A stretch of DNA of 64,000 nt from Aquabacterium sp. CECT 9606. GTDB taxonomy: Bacteria; Pseudomonadota; Gammaproteobacteria; Burkholderiales; Burkholderiaceae_C. A program made the position numbers and the translations under genes. Positions 18,709 through 26,765 of this stretch are shown one piece after another. The number at the start of each line of letters is the position of its first letter. Position 1 is the first letter of the stretch. The notes beneath the pieces were generated by a model, which saw only the letters and a program-made list of their open reading frames with translations, ran no database searches and was not told where the DNA came from. The stretch is from the NCBI RefSeq assembly GCF_918741295.1, contig NZ_CAKKNB010000001.1, positions 248,001 through 312,000 on the forward strand. Reading direction: 5' to 3'.

Positions 18709-20004
18709 TCAGCCATTGTCCGCCATGGGCAACTCGACGGTGAAGCGGCTGCCGCGGTCAGGGTGGCTGTCCACATGCAAGCGCCCGCCCAGCCTGCCCA
18801 CCAGGCGCTGGACCACGGCCAGGCCCAGGCCTGTGCCGTCGACGCGCAGCGCACGCGCATCTTCCAGCCGCACATAGGGTTGGAAGATGGTCTGCAAGTG
18901 CTGGGGGGCGATGCCGATGCCGGAGTCTTCGACCACGATCGTCATGCCGCGCGCGCCGTGTGGGCGTGACGGGCTGGCGTGCACGGTGACGCCGCCCACC
19001 AGGGTGTACTTGAGGGCGTTGCTGATCAGGTTGCACACGATCTGCCTGACCCGCGTGGCATCGCTCTTGACCGCTTGCAGGGCGGCTTGATCGCCGGGGG
19101 CAAGCTCGATGCGCAAGCTCAGGCCCTTGGCCTGGGCCTGCCCGATCCAGTCGTCGCGCAGCTCGTTGAGCAATTGGGGCAAGTCGAAGGTGTCCGCCTG
19201 GATGCGCAAGGCGGGGTCTTCCAGGCGGGTGAACTCGGTGACGTCGCGCAGGTGGGTGTCCAGTTGGGTGGCGCTGTTGCGCAGGCGGTCAAGCGCGCGC
19301 GTTTCGGCGCTGCCGCGCAGCTTGAGGGCCAGCAGATCGATGCTGCCGAGCATGGCTTGCAAAGGGGTGCGGATCTCGTGCGAGAGCATGGCCAGGAAGC
19401 GCTCTTTGCCCTTGAAGGCTTCTTGCTGCGAAGTGCCGAGCTGGACGCGCAAATGAACGATGAAGCTGAGTGCGAGGATGCAAGCGGGGTGAATGAGCAC
19501 CGAGGCCAGCAGCGTTTTCTGGGTGAGCAGGTGTGCGTCGGTCCAGCCGCCGGCCGGCGCGGGCGTTTGCAGGCTGAACAGGTATTGGGCCAGCACGCCA
19601 GCGTAGGTGAGGCCGCTGATCCAGACGCCGCCGCGTTGCCAGGCCACGAAGGCGATGACGTAGAACACCGGGATCAATTGCACCAGCGAAGTCACGGCGT
19701 ACAGCTGGGGCAGGGACTGCCCGTCCACGCCCAGGTGGAGGGCCACCAGCAGGTACACGCTGGTGGCGATGAGCGTGGGCGGCGCGGCCAAGGACATGCA
19801 GCGGGGTTGGACCATGTGCAGCACACCCACTCCGAAGTACAAGGCCGACAGTGCTGGGATGGTCCATTGATCCCAGGGGGTGAGCAGGCCTTCCTGGCGG
19901 TCAGTGAGCCAGATGAGCAGGGTGCCGATGGCGGCGAGCATGGCCACGCCGGTCATCAGGCGGGCATGCCGGGCATCGACAGGCCGGGGCGGCGTGCGGG
20001 TCAT
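18709..20004 (-). CDS. Membrane sensor histidine kinase
   Basis: A 431-aa kinase with about six N-terminal transmembrane helices (residues 15-185), a HisKA dimerisation/phosphorylation box LAMLSHEIRTPLQAMLGS, and an ATPase domain with NLISNALKYT, the G1 box VEDSGIGIAP and the G2 box GTGLGLAVVQRLV. The start overlaps the preceding regulator gene by 4 nt (20001-20004), so the two are translationally coupled and form a two-component pair. Confidence 0.92.
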   Translation of the reverse strand: MTRTPPRPVDARHARLMTGVAMLAAIGTLLIWLTDRQEGLLTPWDQWTIPALSALYFGVGVLHMVQPRCMSLAAPPTLIATSVYLLVALHLGVDGQSLPQLYAVTSLVQLIPVFYVIAFVAWQRGGVWISGLTYAGVLAQYLFSLQTPAPAGGWTDAHLLTQKTLLASVLIHPACILALSFIVHLRVQLGTSQQEAFKGKERFLAMLSHEIRTPLQAMLGSIDLLALKLRGSAETRALDRLRNSATQLDTHLRDVTEFTRLEDPALRIQADTFDLPQLLNELRDDWIGQAQAKGLSLRIELAPGDQAALQAVKSDATRVRQIVCNLISNALKYTLVGGVTVHASPSRPHGARGMTIVVEDSGIGIAPQHLQTIFQPYVRLEDARALRVDGTGLGLAVVQRLVGRLGGRLHVDSHPDRGSRFTVELPMADNG

Positions 20005-20939
20005 GCAGGTGTGCTGTTGGCCAGGCGGTCCAGTTTGCTCTGGATGGTGGCCGTCAGCACGGCCGGGCGCACGGGCTTTTCAAAGAAGGCCACGCCCTGG
20101 GTGCGCAGCAGCGTGGTCAGGTCGGCCTCGGTGGCGGCGCCGCCGCGCAACTGGCCGGTCAGCAGCACGATGGGGGCTTGGGGGCGGGCGGCGCGGATCT
20201 GTTCGACCAAGGCGTGCGAGGTCTGACCCACGCCCAGGATCAGGTCGACCACGAAGGCGTCGTAATCGGCCAGGGGCGTGCCGAGCAACTGGGCGGCGCT
20301 GGTGAATGAATCGGCGCGGTAGCCGGTCTCGTTGAACCAGTCGCCCAGTGCCTCGGCCGAGGCGAGATCGTCGTCGACCACGGCGATGCGCGCAGGCCTG
20401 GCCTGGCTGTTCTGGGTCATGGTGACTTGGGCGACCTGGTAATGCGGCCCTTGAATCCCCTGCGCTTGCAGCGCAGCCGGGCTGGCCACCCACCAGCCTT
20501 GGGCATCGTGCGCGGCGGCCAGCACCACGCCTGGCAGTGCACTGCCGACGATCTGCGCGCCCAGGCGGACCTCGCAAGGAAGGGCTTGGCCTTCGATCAG
20601 GAACTGGGCCGCTTGGGTGGCGTTGGGCGAGTGGCTGGCCAGGGCGGGCGAGACAGGTCCGGGTGGCGCAGCTTGAGGGGCAAACACCTGGTCGAGCGAT
20701 TCGCCATGGTGCTGCGTGATGGCCATCACCTCGCCAAACAACCAGACCGCCCCGCGCAATTTGCGCCGAGCCTGGCTGATGGAGATGCCGGTGATTTGCG
20801 CCACGGCCGCCGCCTGTTGCCGCGCGGGAATGCCGTGGCGCTCCATCAGGGCACTGAGGCATTCGGCGGCCATCGTGGAGGACGGGTCGCGCGCCTCGTC
20901 GCTGGGCAATGGTGTGGCGTGGGGTTCCAGGGCGGCCAT
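20001..20939 (-). CDS. BetR-type helix-turn-helix protein with C-terminal receiver domain
   Basis: A 312-aa protein with inverted domain order for a response regulator. The N-terminal HTH (about residues 25-85, LMERHGIPARQQAAAVAQIT then ARRKLRGAVWLFGEVMAIT) resembles the BetR family, a linker follows, then a receiver domain from about residue 190 with IAVVDDDLASAEAL, the phospho-acceptor Asp in FVVDLILG and the Lys of FFEKPVRP. It is coupled to the downstream kinase, its probable phosphodonor. Targets are unknown. Confidence 0.85.
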   Translation of the reverse strand: MAALEPHATPLPSDEARDPSSTMAAECLSALMERHGIPARQQAAAVAQITGISISQARRKLRGAVWLFGEVMAITQHHGESLDQVFAPQAAPPGPVSPALASHSPNATQAAQFLIEGQALPCEVRLGAQIVGSALPGVVLAAAHDAQGWWVASPAALQAQGIQGPHYQVAQVTMTQNSQARPARIAVVDDDLASAEALGDWFNETGYRADSFTSAAQLLGTPLADYDAFVVDLILGVGQTSHALVEQIRAARPQAPIVLLTGQLRGGAATEADLTTLLRTQGVAFFEKPVRPAVLTATIQSKLDRLANSTPA

Positions 20940-21018
20940 GGGTCGTTTATGCGCAGATCTGATTCATTTGAATCATTTTTGCATCTTGTAAAGGGGTGTC
21001 AGGCGATACAATCATGAA

Positions 21019-21176
21019 AGCGCTCAAATATGACCGCATGGGGCGCCCGCTCAGGGAATTCATCACAACACCACTGGCCCTTAGGGGCTGGTCGGCATGG
21101 CCACTGTTCTGGTTTGAACATGGCCGCCGGATGCCAAAGGCTTTGAAGGCCACCTTTTCGAAGGTGGCCTTTTTTT
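21019..21176 (+). ncRNA. Candidate small RNA upstream of the metallo-hydrolase gene
   Basis: A -10-like TACAAT (21007-21012), with TTGTAA at 20986-20991 at a short 15-bp spacing, would start a transcript near 21019. A very strong intrinsic terminator ends at 21176. The only ORF in this strand starts at 21014, before the predicted start site, and runs through the terminator, so it is unlikely to be coding. The transcript of about 155 nt contains further paired segments. Function is unknown and the call is an inference. Confidence 0.45.
21146..21176 (+). terminator. Strong intrinsic terminator
   Basis: Perfect 11-bp stem aaggccacctt / aaggtggcctt with a ttcg tetraloop (21157-21160), followed by a T-run to 21176. 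The orientation fits plus-strand transcription. The minus strand has no U-tract after the stem. Confidence 0.92.
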
Positions 21177-21191
21177 CGTGGGCGTCCATTG

Positions 21192-22070
21192 TCACCTGTG
21201 CAACGGCAAGGCGTTCAAGGGAATGCGAAGGTAGGTGATGCCATTGTCGTCGGCCGGTGGAAATTGGCCGCCACGCACATTGACCTGGATCGAAGGCAGG
21301 ATCAGCGTGGGCATCTCCAGAGTGGCGTCGCGCGCTTGGCGCATGGCCACGAACTCCGCTTCGCTGATGCCGTCGTGCGCATGGATGTTGTGGGCGCGTT
21401 GTTCCGCCACGGTCGTCTGCCATTGGGGCGCTCGTCCGTTGGGCGGGTAGTCGTGGCAGACGAAAACCTGAGTGGCCGGCGGGAGCTCAAGGAGTCGCCG
21501 CATTGACCGGTACAGGGTGTGGGCATTGCCGCCGGGAAAGTCGGCGCGCGCGCTGCCCACGTCGGGCATGAACAGGGTGTCGCCCACGAACACGGCGCCA
21601 CCGACCAGGTAGGCCATGTCGGCCGGGGTGTGGCCGGGCACCAGCATCGCGGTGGCGGTGATGTTCCCGATCTGGAACGTCTCGCCCTCCCGGAAAAGGT
21701 GGTCGAACTGGCTGCCATCGGGCAGGAATGTGCGCTCCAGGTTGTAGATCTTCTTGAAGGTGGCCTGGACTTCGCGGATGTGCTCGCCAATGGCAATGCG
21801 CCCGCCCGCGTGTTGTTGCACATGGCGGGCGCCGGACAAATGATCGGCGTGCGCGTGGGTTTCCAAGATCCAGTCCACGCTCAGTTCGTGGACGCGCAGG
21901 TAGGCCAGCACCTGGTCAGCCGAATCGGTGGTGGTGTGGCCCGACTTGAAGTCGTAATCGAGCACCGGATCAATGACGGCGGCACGCCGGGTGGCAGGGT
22001 CGGACACCACGTAGGACACGGTCCAGGTTTTGGGGTCAAAAAAGGCTTGGACGGTGGCCTGAGCATTCAT
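21192..22070 (-). CDS. Metallo-beta-lactamase-fold hydrolase, persulfide dioxygenase (ETHE1/Blh)-like
   Basis: A 292-aa protein that probably oxidises glutathione persulfide to sulfite. It has the metal motif THAHADH near residue 70, GHTPADMAYLV, the GDTLFMPDVGSARADFPGG segment characteristic of ETHE1/Blh proteins rather than glyoxalase II, and CHDYPPNGR. Genes of this type usually neighbour YeeE/DUF6691 sulfur transporters. A decayed piece of such a transporter lies just upstream on the other strand (22128-22327). No regulator such as BigR is present. Confidence 0.87.
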   Translation of the reverse strand: MNAQATVQAFFDPKTWTVSYVVSDPATRRAAVIDPVLDYDFKSGHTTTDSADQVLAYLRVHELSVDWILETHAHADHLSGARHVQQHAGGRIAIGEHIREVQATFKKIYNLERTFLPDGSQFDHLFREGETFQIGNITATAMLVPGHTPADMAYLVGGAVFVGDTLFMPDVGSARADFPGGNAHTLYRSMRRLLELPPATQVFVCHDYPPNGRAPQWQTTVAEQRAHNIHAHDGISEAEFVAMRQARDATLEMPTLILPSIQVNVRGGQFPPADDNGITYLRIPLNALPLHR

Positions 22071-22127
22071 GCGTCAACTCCTGGTTAAACAATATATTGA
22101 TGTCAAGCCGAGTGAATCATTCCCTGC

Positions 22128-22327
22128 ATGACCAAAACCACGACCATTGATCCAATCCTCTTGCACAACGCGGCTGGGCGGGCAGTCGGCGGTATCTTAG
22201 GCGGCTTGCTGTGGCGGGCTTGCTGTTTGGCGTGGGTTGGGGCATTGCCGGCTTTTGCCCCGGGCCGGGCCTGGTGGCCTTGGGCATGGGTTTGTTCGGG
22301 TGGTTTGAGCGACGGGGGTGGTCATGA
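22128..22327 (+). pseudogene. Remnant of a YeeE/DUF6691-type sulfur transporter
   Basis: From 22214 one frame reads AGLLFGVGWGIAGFCPGP, the hallmark of the YeeE/YedE/DUF6691 family, and stops at 22325-22327. Upstream the frame is lost: a different frame starting at 22128 reads IDPILL and AVGGILGGLL, so only the last fifth of the protein remains, with at least one frameshift. The fragment's stop overlaps the ATG of the next gene (22324). In intact loci this transporter sits beside the Blh-type hydrolase, as here. Confidence 0.7.
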
Positions 22328-23076
22328 TGAGTGAAGTGGTGCGGCGTGTGGCCATCGTGTCGGCCATGCCCGAAGAGTTGAGCGCCTTGTTGCAGGCCAT
22401 GCCGCCGGGCAGTCAGGTGCAGCGCGCCGGCCGCACGTTCTGGTTGAGCCAGTGGTGTGGTCACGAGGTGGTGGCCGTGCTGTCGCGCATTGGCAAGGTC
22501 GCGGCGGCCACCACCACCACCTTGCTGCTCACCGAGTTCGGGGTAGACCGCGTGCTGTTCACTGGCGTGGCCGGTGGCCTGGGCCATGGCGTGAGGGTGG
22601 GCGACGTGGTGGTGGCCGATGCCTTGCTGCAGCACGACATGGATGCCTCACCCCTGTTCCCGCGGTTTGAATTGCCCGGCCTGGGGGTGGACCGCCTGCA
22701 GGCCGATGCAGATCTGGCGAGCTTGGTGGCGCAGGCCGCCACCGAAGTGCTCGACGAAGCCCACCTGCATGGGTTGGTGCCATCCGCGCCGCGTGTGCAC
22801 CTGGGGTTGGTGATCAGTGGCGATCTCTTTGTTGATACCACCAGCGAGAGCGAGGCTTTGCGCCTGGCCGTGCCCGAGGCCTTGGCGGTGGAAATGGAAG
22901 GGGCTGCGCTGGCCCAGGTGTGCCACGACTTTGGCGTGCCCTTTGCCGTGATCCGCACGATCTCGGACCGCGCGGATGACGCAGCGCACATTGATTTCCA
23001 GCGCTTTGTACAAGAGGTGGCCAGCCGCTATTCTCTGGCGGTGGTCAGGGCCGTGCTGGCGCGCCTGCCACCGTGA
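22324..23076 (+). CDS. 5'-methylthioadenosine/S-adenosylhomocysteine nucleosidase-family protein
   Basis: Nucleoside-phosphorylase-fold hydrolase of about 250 aa. It has VAIVSAMPEELSALL at the N-terminus, LFTGVAGGLGHGVRVGDVVVAD, and EALAVEMEGAALAQVCHDFGVPFAVIRTISD with the catalytic Asp, the pattern of MtnN. It probably recycles MTA/SAH by cleaving adenine. ATG 22324 or 22327 are both possible, and the gene overlaps the transporter remnant. It is followed by a DUF962/Mpo1-like gene after 23 nt. Confidence 0.88.
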   Translation: MMSEVVRRVAIVSAMPEELSALLQAMPPGSQVQRAGRTFWLSQWCGHEVVAVLSRIGKVAAATTTTLLLTEFGVDRVLFTGVAGGLGHGVRVGDVVVADALLQHDMDASPLFPRFELPGLGVDRLQADADLASLVAQAATEVLDEAHLHGLVPSAPRVHLGLVISGDLFVDTTSESEALRLAVPEALAVEMEGAALAQVCHDFGVPFAVIRTISDRADDAAHIDFQRFVQEVASRYSLAVVRAVLARLPP

Positions 23077-23099
23077 AACACAACAAGCTGGAGACCCGC

Positions 23100-23402
23100 A
23101 TGACACGCTTCCACTCGTTCAAGGAGTTCTATCCCTTTTACCTGTCGCAGCACGCCGACCTGACCTGCCGCCGCTTGCACGTGCTGGGTTCACTGCTGGT
23201 GCTGGTGGCTCTGGTGGCGGTGGTGGTGTCAGGGCAGTGGGTCTTTCTGCTGGGCGTGCCCTTCATCGGCTATACCTTTGCCTGGGTGGGCCATTTTGTG
23301 TTCGAGAAGAACAAGCCGGCCACGTTCAGCCACCCCGTCTACAGCTTCATGGGCGATTGGGTGATGCTGTACCAAGTCTTGACGGGCAAGGTGCAATGGT
23401 GA
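23100..23402 (+). CDS. Mpo1-like (DUF962) small membrane protein
   Basis: A 100-aa protein with two hydrophobic helices and the family pattern FKEFYPFYLSQHADLTCRRLHVLGS followed by FAWVGHFVFEKNKPATF. The conserved His residues are those proposed to bind iron in the yeast relative Mpo1, a dioxygenase acting on 2-hydroxy fatty acids. It is probably an inner-membrane protein of lipid metabolism, co-transcribed with the nucleosidase. Bacterial function is unproven. Confidence 0.85.
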   Translation: MTRFHSFKEFYPFYLSQHADLTCRRLHVLGSLLVLVALVAVVVSGQWVFLLGVPFIGYTFAWVGHFVFEKNKPATFSHPVYSFMGDWVMLYQVLTGKVQW

Positions 23403-23412
23403 GCTGTTCCGG

Positions 23413-24846
23413 TCAAGCCAGGCGGTCCGAGACAAAGCGGATCAGGCGGTGTCGCGAGGCCGTGTAAGGCGGGAAGAAAAACCGGATCGAGTTCAGCCAG
23501 CCACCTTGCAGCACAGAACGTTCATGTGAGAAGGCTTTGAAACCGTGATGGCCATGGCAACTGCCCACGCCCGAGTTGTTGACACCACCAAACGGCAGAC
23601 CCGTGTGCGCTACATGGACGATGCAATGGTTCACACATGCACCGCCCGAGCTGGTGTTCGCCAGCACGTGGTGCGCACGGGCCTGGTCTTGCGTCCACAG
23701 GTACAGCGCCAGCGGTTTGGGCTGGCGGTTGATCTGCCCGATCACCTGGTCCAGGTCGGTGTAGCTGATCACCGGGAAGATCGGCCCGAAGATCTCTTCC
23801 TGCAGCAAGGCGGCATCCAGCGGCACGCCTTCGATCAGGGTGGGGGCGACATAGCATTGCGCCACGTCCACCTCGCCGCCCGCCAACACCTTGGCGCCCC
23901 GCTGCACGGCTTGGTCCAGCATGGCCTGCAGGCGCTGTGTGTGCCGGGGGTTGACGATGCGGGCCAGGTCGGGGCTGCGTTGCTGTTCCAGAGCACTGGT
24001 GCCATAGCGGGTGTGCAGCACGTTTTGACACGCGGCCAGGAAGCGGGCTTTGACGAACTCGTGCACATACAGGTGGTCGGGGGCCAGGCAGGTCTGCCCG
24101 GCGTTGATCAGCTTGCCCCACAGGATGGTTTCGGCCGCCTGCTCCACATTGGCGGTCTCATCCACGATGGTGGGTGATTTGCCGCCCAGCTCCAGGGTGA
24201 TGCTGCCCAGGTGCTTGGCGGCCGCGGCCATCACCAGTTTGCCCACGGCGGGGGAACCTGTGAAGAAGATGTGGTCAAAAGGCTTGTCAAGCAAAGCCTG
24301 CGCGGTGGGCAGGCTGCCCTCGAACAGTGCCACCTCGTCCAGCTTGAACACGGTGGCGATGATTCGCGCCAGCACGGCGCTGACGTGCGGTGCCATCTCA
24401 GAAGGCTTCAATATGACCGTGTTGCCTGCCGCGATGGCCGAGATCAGCGGGCAGATTGAGAGGTTGAGCGGGTAGTTCCAGGGCGCGATGATCAGGCAGC
24501 GGCCGCGTGGCTGGTGTTGTACCCAGGCCCGGTTTCCGAGGGTGAGCAGGGTGGGTCTGACCCGTGTCGGCTTCATCCAGGCTTTGAGGTGCCCAATGGC
24601 ATGGCGAAGCTCGTCCAGGATCGGGATGATCTCCGAGCCCTCGACCTCGGTTTCGGGCTTGCGGAAATCTTGCTGGAAGGCCTGGTAAAGCGCTTCACGG
24701 TGGGCCAGGATGACCTCACGCAGCTTGACGAGCCGTGCCACGCGCTCGGCGCCCGTTGAGTTGCGCCAGCGCAAGGCGGTGGAGCCCTGTGCGTCGAAAA
24801 CTTCTTGCATCAGAGCGGGATCGCTCTCGGACATCGCAACGGACAT
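23413..24846 (-). CDS. Aldehyde dehydrogenase family protein (coniferyl/fatty aldehyde type)
   Basis: NAD(P)-dependent aldehyde dehydrogenase of 477 aa. The catalytic Cys253 lies in INAGQTCLAPD, the general base Glu (about 219) in TLELGGKSP, and the cofactor segment is APWNYPLNLSICPL. The Ala/Pro context and the hydrophobic C-terminus resemble class-3 fatty-aldehyde and coniferyl-aldehyde dehydrogenases. It is divergent from an acyl-CoA synthetase across a 116-bp gap with a palindromic operator, suggesting joint control and a fatty aldehyde to fatty acid to acyl-CoA sequence. Confidence 0.92.
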   Translation of the reverse strand: MSVAMSESDPALMQEVFDAQGSTALRWRNSTGAERVARLVKLREVILAHREALYQAFQQDFRKPETEVEGSEIIPILDELRHAIGHLKAWMKPTRVRPTLLTLGNRAWVQHQPRGRCLIIAPWNYPLNLSICPLISAIAAGNTVILKPSEMAPHVSAVLARIIATVFKLDEVALFEGSLPTAQALLDKPFDHIFFTGSPAVGKLVMAAAAKHLGSITLELGGKSPTIVDETANVEQAAETILWGKLINAGQTCLAPDHLYVHEFVKARFLAACQNVLHTRYGTSALEQQRSPDLARIVNPRHTQRLQAMLDQAVQRGAKVLAGGEVDVAQCYVAPTLIEGVPLDAALLQEEIFGPIFPVISYTDLDQVIGQINRQPKPLALYLWTQDQARAHHVLANTSSGGACVNHCIVHVAHTGLPFGGVNNSGVGSCHGHHGFKAFSHERSVLQGGWLNSIRFFFPPYTASRHRLIRFVSDRLA

Positions 24847-24928
24847 GGGGAACGCTCCTGCAGCTCGCCGCACTGTAGCCATCAGCGCTGACGAGACCTA
24901 TAAGCGTTTTACCCAATAGGTAGTTGAT

Positions 24929-24942
24929 TGACGTTAACGTCA
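24929..24942. promoter_or_regulatory. Palindromic operator tgacgttaacgtca (LiuR-like)
   Basis: Perfect 14-bp palindrome between the divergent aldehyde dehydrogenase and acyl-CoA synthetase genes. It resembles the sites I recall for the MerR-family branched-chain/fatty-acid catabolism regulator LiuR in proteobacteria. No regulator gene lies nearby. Confidence 0.6.
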
Positions 24943-24962
24943 CACGAGCCTAGCATGGGCCC

Positions 24963-26756
24963 ATGCAAAACTTCGTTTCCACGCCTGCCCGCTTCGTGCA
25001 GACGGCCTTGCGGCACGCCGATCAACCCGGCTATTTCGTGCGCGAGGCCGGGGGTTGGAAGTCGACCTCCTGGAACGACTACGCCGATCAGGTCGACGCG
25101 GCCGCGCGCGCGCTGCTGGCCTTGGGCGTCCAACGCGGTGACGTGGTGTGCGTGCTGGGCTTCAACCGGCCTGAGTGGGTGATCATGGACATGGCGGCGA
25201 TGATGATTGGCGCCGTGCCGGCCGGCATCTACTGGACCAGCCCGCCCAACGAGGTCGAATACGTGCTCAACCACTCGCGCAGCCCGGTGCTGCTGGTGGA
25301 CAGCGATGAGCGGCACCAGCAGGTGGCGGCTTTGCGAGGCCGGTTGCCCCATCTGCGGCAAATCGTCCGGATGAAGGGGGCCACCAGCCTGGGCGATGCC
25401 TTGTCGTGGGAGGCCTTCATGGCGCTGGGCGAGGCGCGCCTGCAGACCCTGGTAGAGCGTCGCCTGCACGAGTTGCAGCCTGGCGACTCGGGCACCTGCA
25501 TCTACACCTCGGGCACCACGGGGCCGGCGAAGGCGGTGATGCTGTCGCATGCCAACCTGGCCTGGAGCGCCACGGCCTTGGGCCAGTCGCTCACCGCCAC
25601 GGCGAAAGAGCGCGTCATCTCTTACTTGCCGCTGGCCCATGTGGCCGAGCAGATGGTCAGCATCCACACGCCCGCCATGGTGGGTTTTCCAATCTACTTT
25701 GCACGCAGCCTGGACGAGTTGGGCGAGCATCTCAAGGAGGTCCGCCCGACCATTTTCTTTGGCGTGCCGCGCGTGTGGGAAAAGATGCACGCCGGCATCC
25801 AGGCCAAGCTGGCGGCGGCCACCGGGGTGAAAAAACACCTGGCCGCCTGGGCCTTGCGCGTGGGCCAGCAATGGCACGGCGCGATTCTGGATGGGCGCCA
25901 GCCTGGTGCGTGGCTGAACTGGCAGAAGAAATGGGCCGGCCAACTGGTCCACCAGAAAGTGAAGGCGGCCATCGGCCTGGACCAGGCGCACATGCTGTCA
26001 TCCGGGGCGGCGCCCATCGCGGCCGAGAAGCTCCGCTTCATGAGCGGGCTGGACCTGGTCATCCGCGAGGTCTATGGGCAATCCGAAACCTGCGGCGCCA
26101 CCAGCCTGAGCACCGAAGGCGCCACGCGCATTGGCTCGGTGGGGCGGCCCTTGAAGGGCGTGGACATGCGCATTGCCGATGATGGCGAGGTCATGGTGCG
26201 CGGGCCGCACATCTTCCAGGGTTATGCCGGCAGCCCCCAGGCCACGGCCGAGGCCATGCAGGATGGCTGGCTGTTCAGCGGCGACCTGGGACACATCGAT
26301 GCCGATGGCTACCTGTACATCACCGGGCGCAAGAAGGACCTGCTGATCACCTCGGGTGGCAAGAACATCTCGCCCGCCAACATCGAGGCCGACCTGATGA
26401 CCCTGCCGCTGGTGGAACATGCCGTGGTGTGTGGCGATGGGCGCCACTACCTGAGCGCTTTGGTCACGGTCAATCAGGAGGTCCTCGCCGCTCTGGTCGC
26501 CGCCAGCCTGATCAGCGGGCCTGACCTGCACCAACACCCCTTGGTGCTGGAAGAGTTGCAGCGCGGCATCGACGAGGTCAATGCCCGGCAGGCTCGGGTG
26601 GCACACATCCGCAAGTTCAGTGTTCTGCCTGGCGCCTTGTCGATCGAGGCGGGTGACCTGACACCCACCTTGAAGGTCAAACGCAAGGCCGTGATCGCAC
26701 GCTACCAGCACCTGGTCGACGAGATGTACGAGGACAAGCCCGCGATGCAGGCTTGA
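24963..26756 (+). CDS. Long-chain acyl-CoA synthetase (AMP-binding enzyme)
   Basis: Activates fatty or related carboxylic acids to acyl-CoA with ATP. At 597 aa it has the P-loop YTSGTTGPAKAVMLSH near residue 180, the adenylation motif EVYGQSETCGATS, the LFSGDLGHIDADGYLYITGRKKD motif and GGKNISPANIE. The length and the FACL motif place it with long-chain acyl-CoA synthetases of the FadD15 group. The ATG at 24963 lies just after the palindromic operator. Confidence 0.93.
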   Translation: MQNFVSTPARFVQTALRHADQPGYFVREAGGWKSTSWNDYADQVDAAARALLALGVQRGDVVCVLGFNRPEWVIMDMAAMMIGAVPAGIYWTSPPNEVEYVLNHSRSPVLLVDSDERHQQVAALRGRLPHLRQIVRMKGATSLGDALSWEAFMALGEARLQTLVERRLHELQPGDSGTCIYTSGTTGPAKAVMLSHANLAWSATALGQSLTATAKERVISYLPLAHVAEQMVSIHTPAMVGFPIYFARSLDELGEHLKEVRPTIFFGVPRVWEKMHAGIQAKLAAATGVKKHLAAWALRVGQQWHGAILDGRQPGAWLNWQKKWAGQLVHQKVKAAIGLDQAHMLSSGAAPIAAEKLRFMSGLDLVIREVYGQSETCGATSLSTEGATRIGSVGRPLKGVDMRIADDGEVMVRGPHIFQGYAGSPQATAEAMQDGWLFSGDLGHIDADGYLYITGRKKDLLITSGGKNISPANIEADLMTLPLVEHAVVCGDGRHYLSALVTVNQEVLAALVAASLISGPDLHQHPLVLEELQRGIDEVNARQARVAHIRKFSVLPGALSIEAGDLTPTLKVKRKAVIARYQHLVDEMYEDKPAMQA

Positions 26757-26765
26757 GCGGCCTCC

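Noticed and set aside
20996..21238. 80-aa ORF on the plus strand
   Set aside because: It runs through a strong intrinsic terminator and its start precedes the predicted transcription start; a small RNA is more likely.
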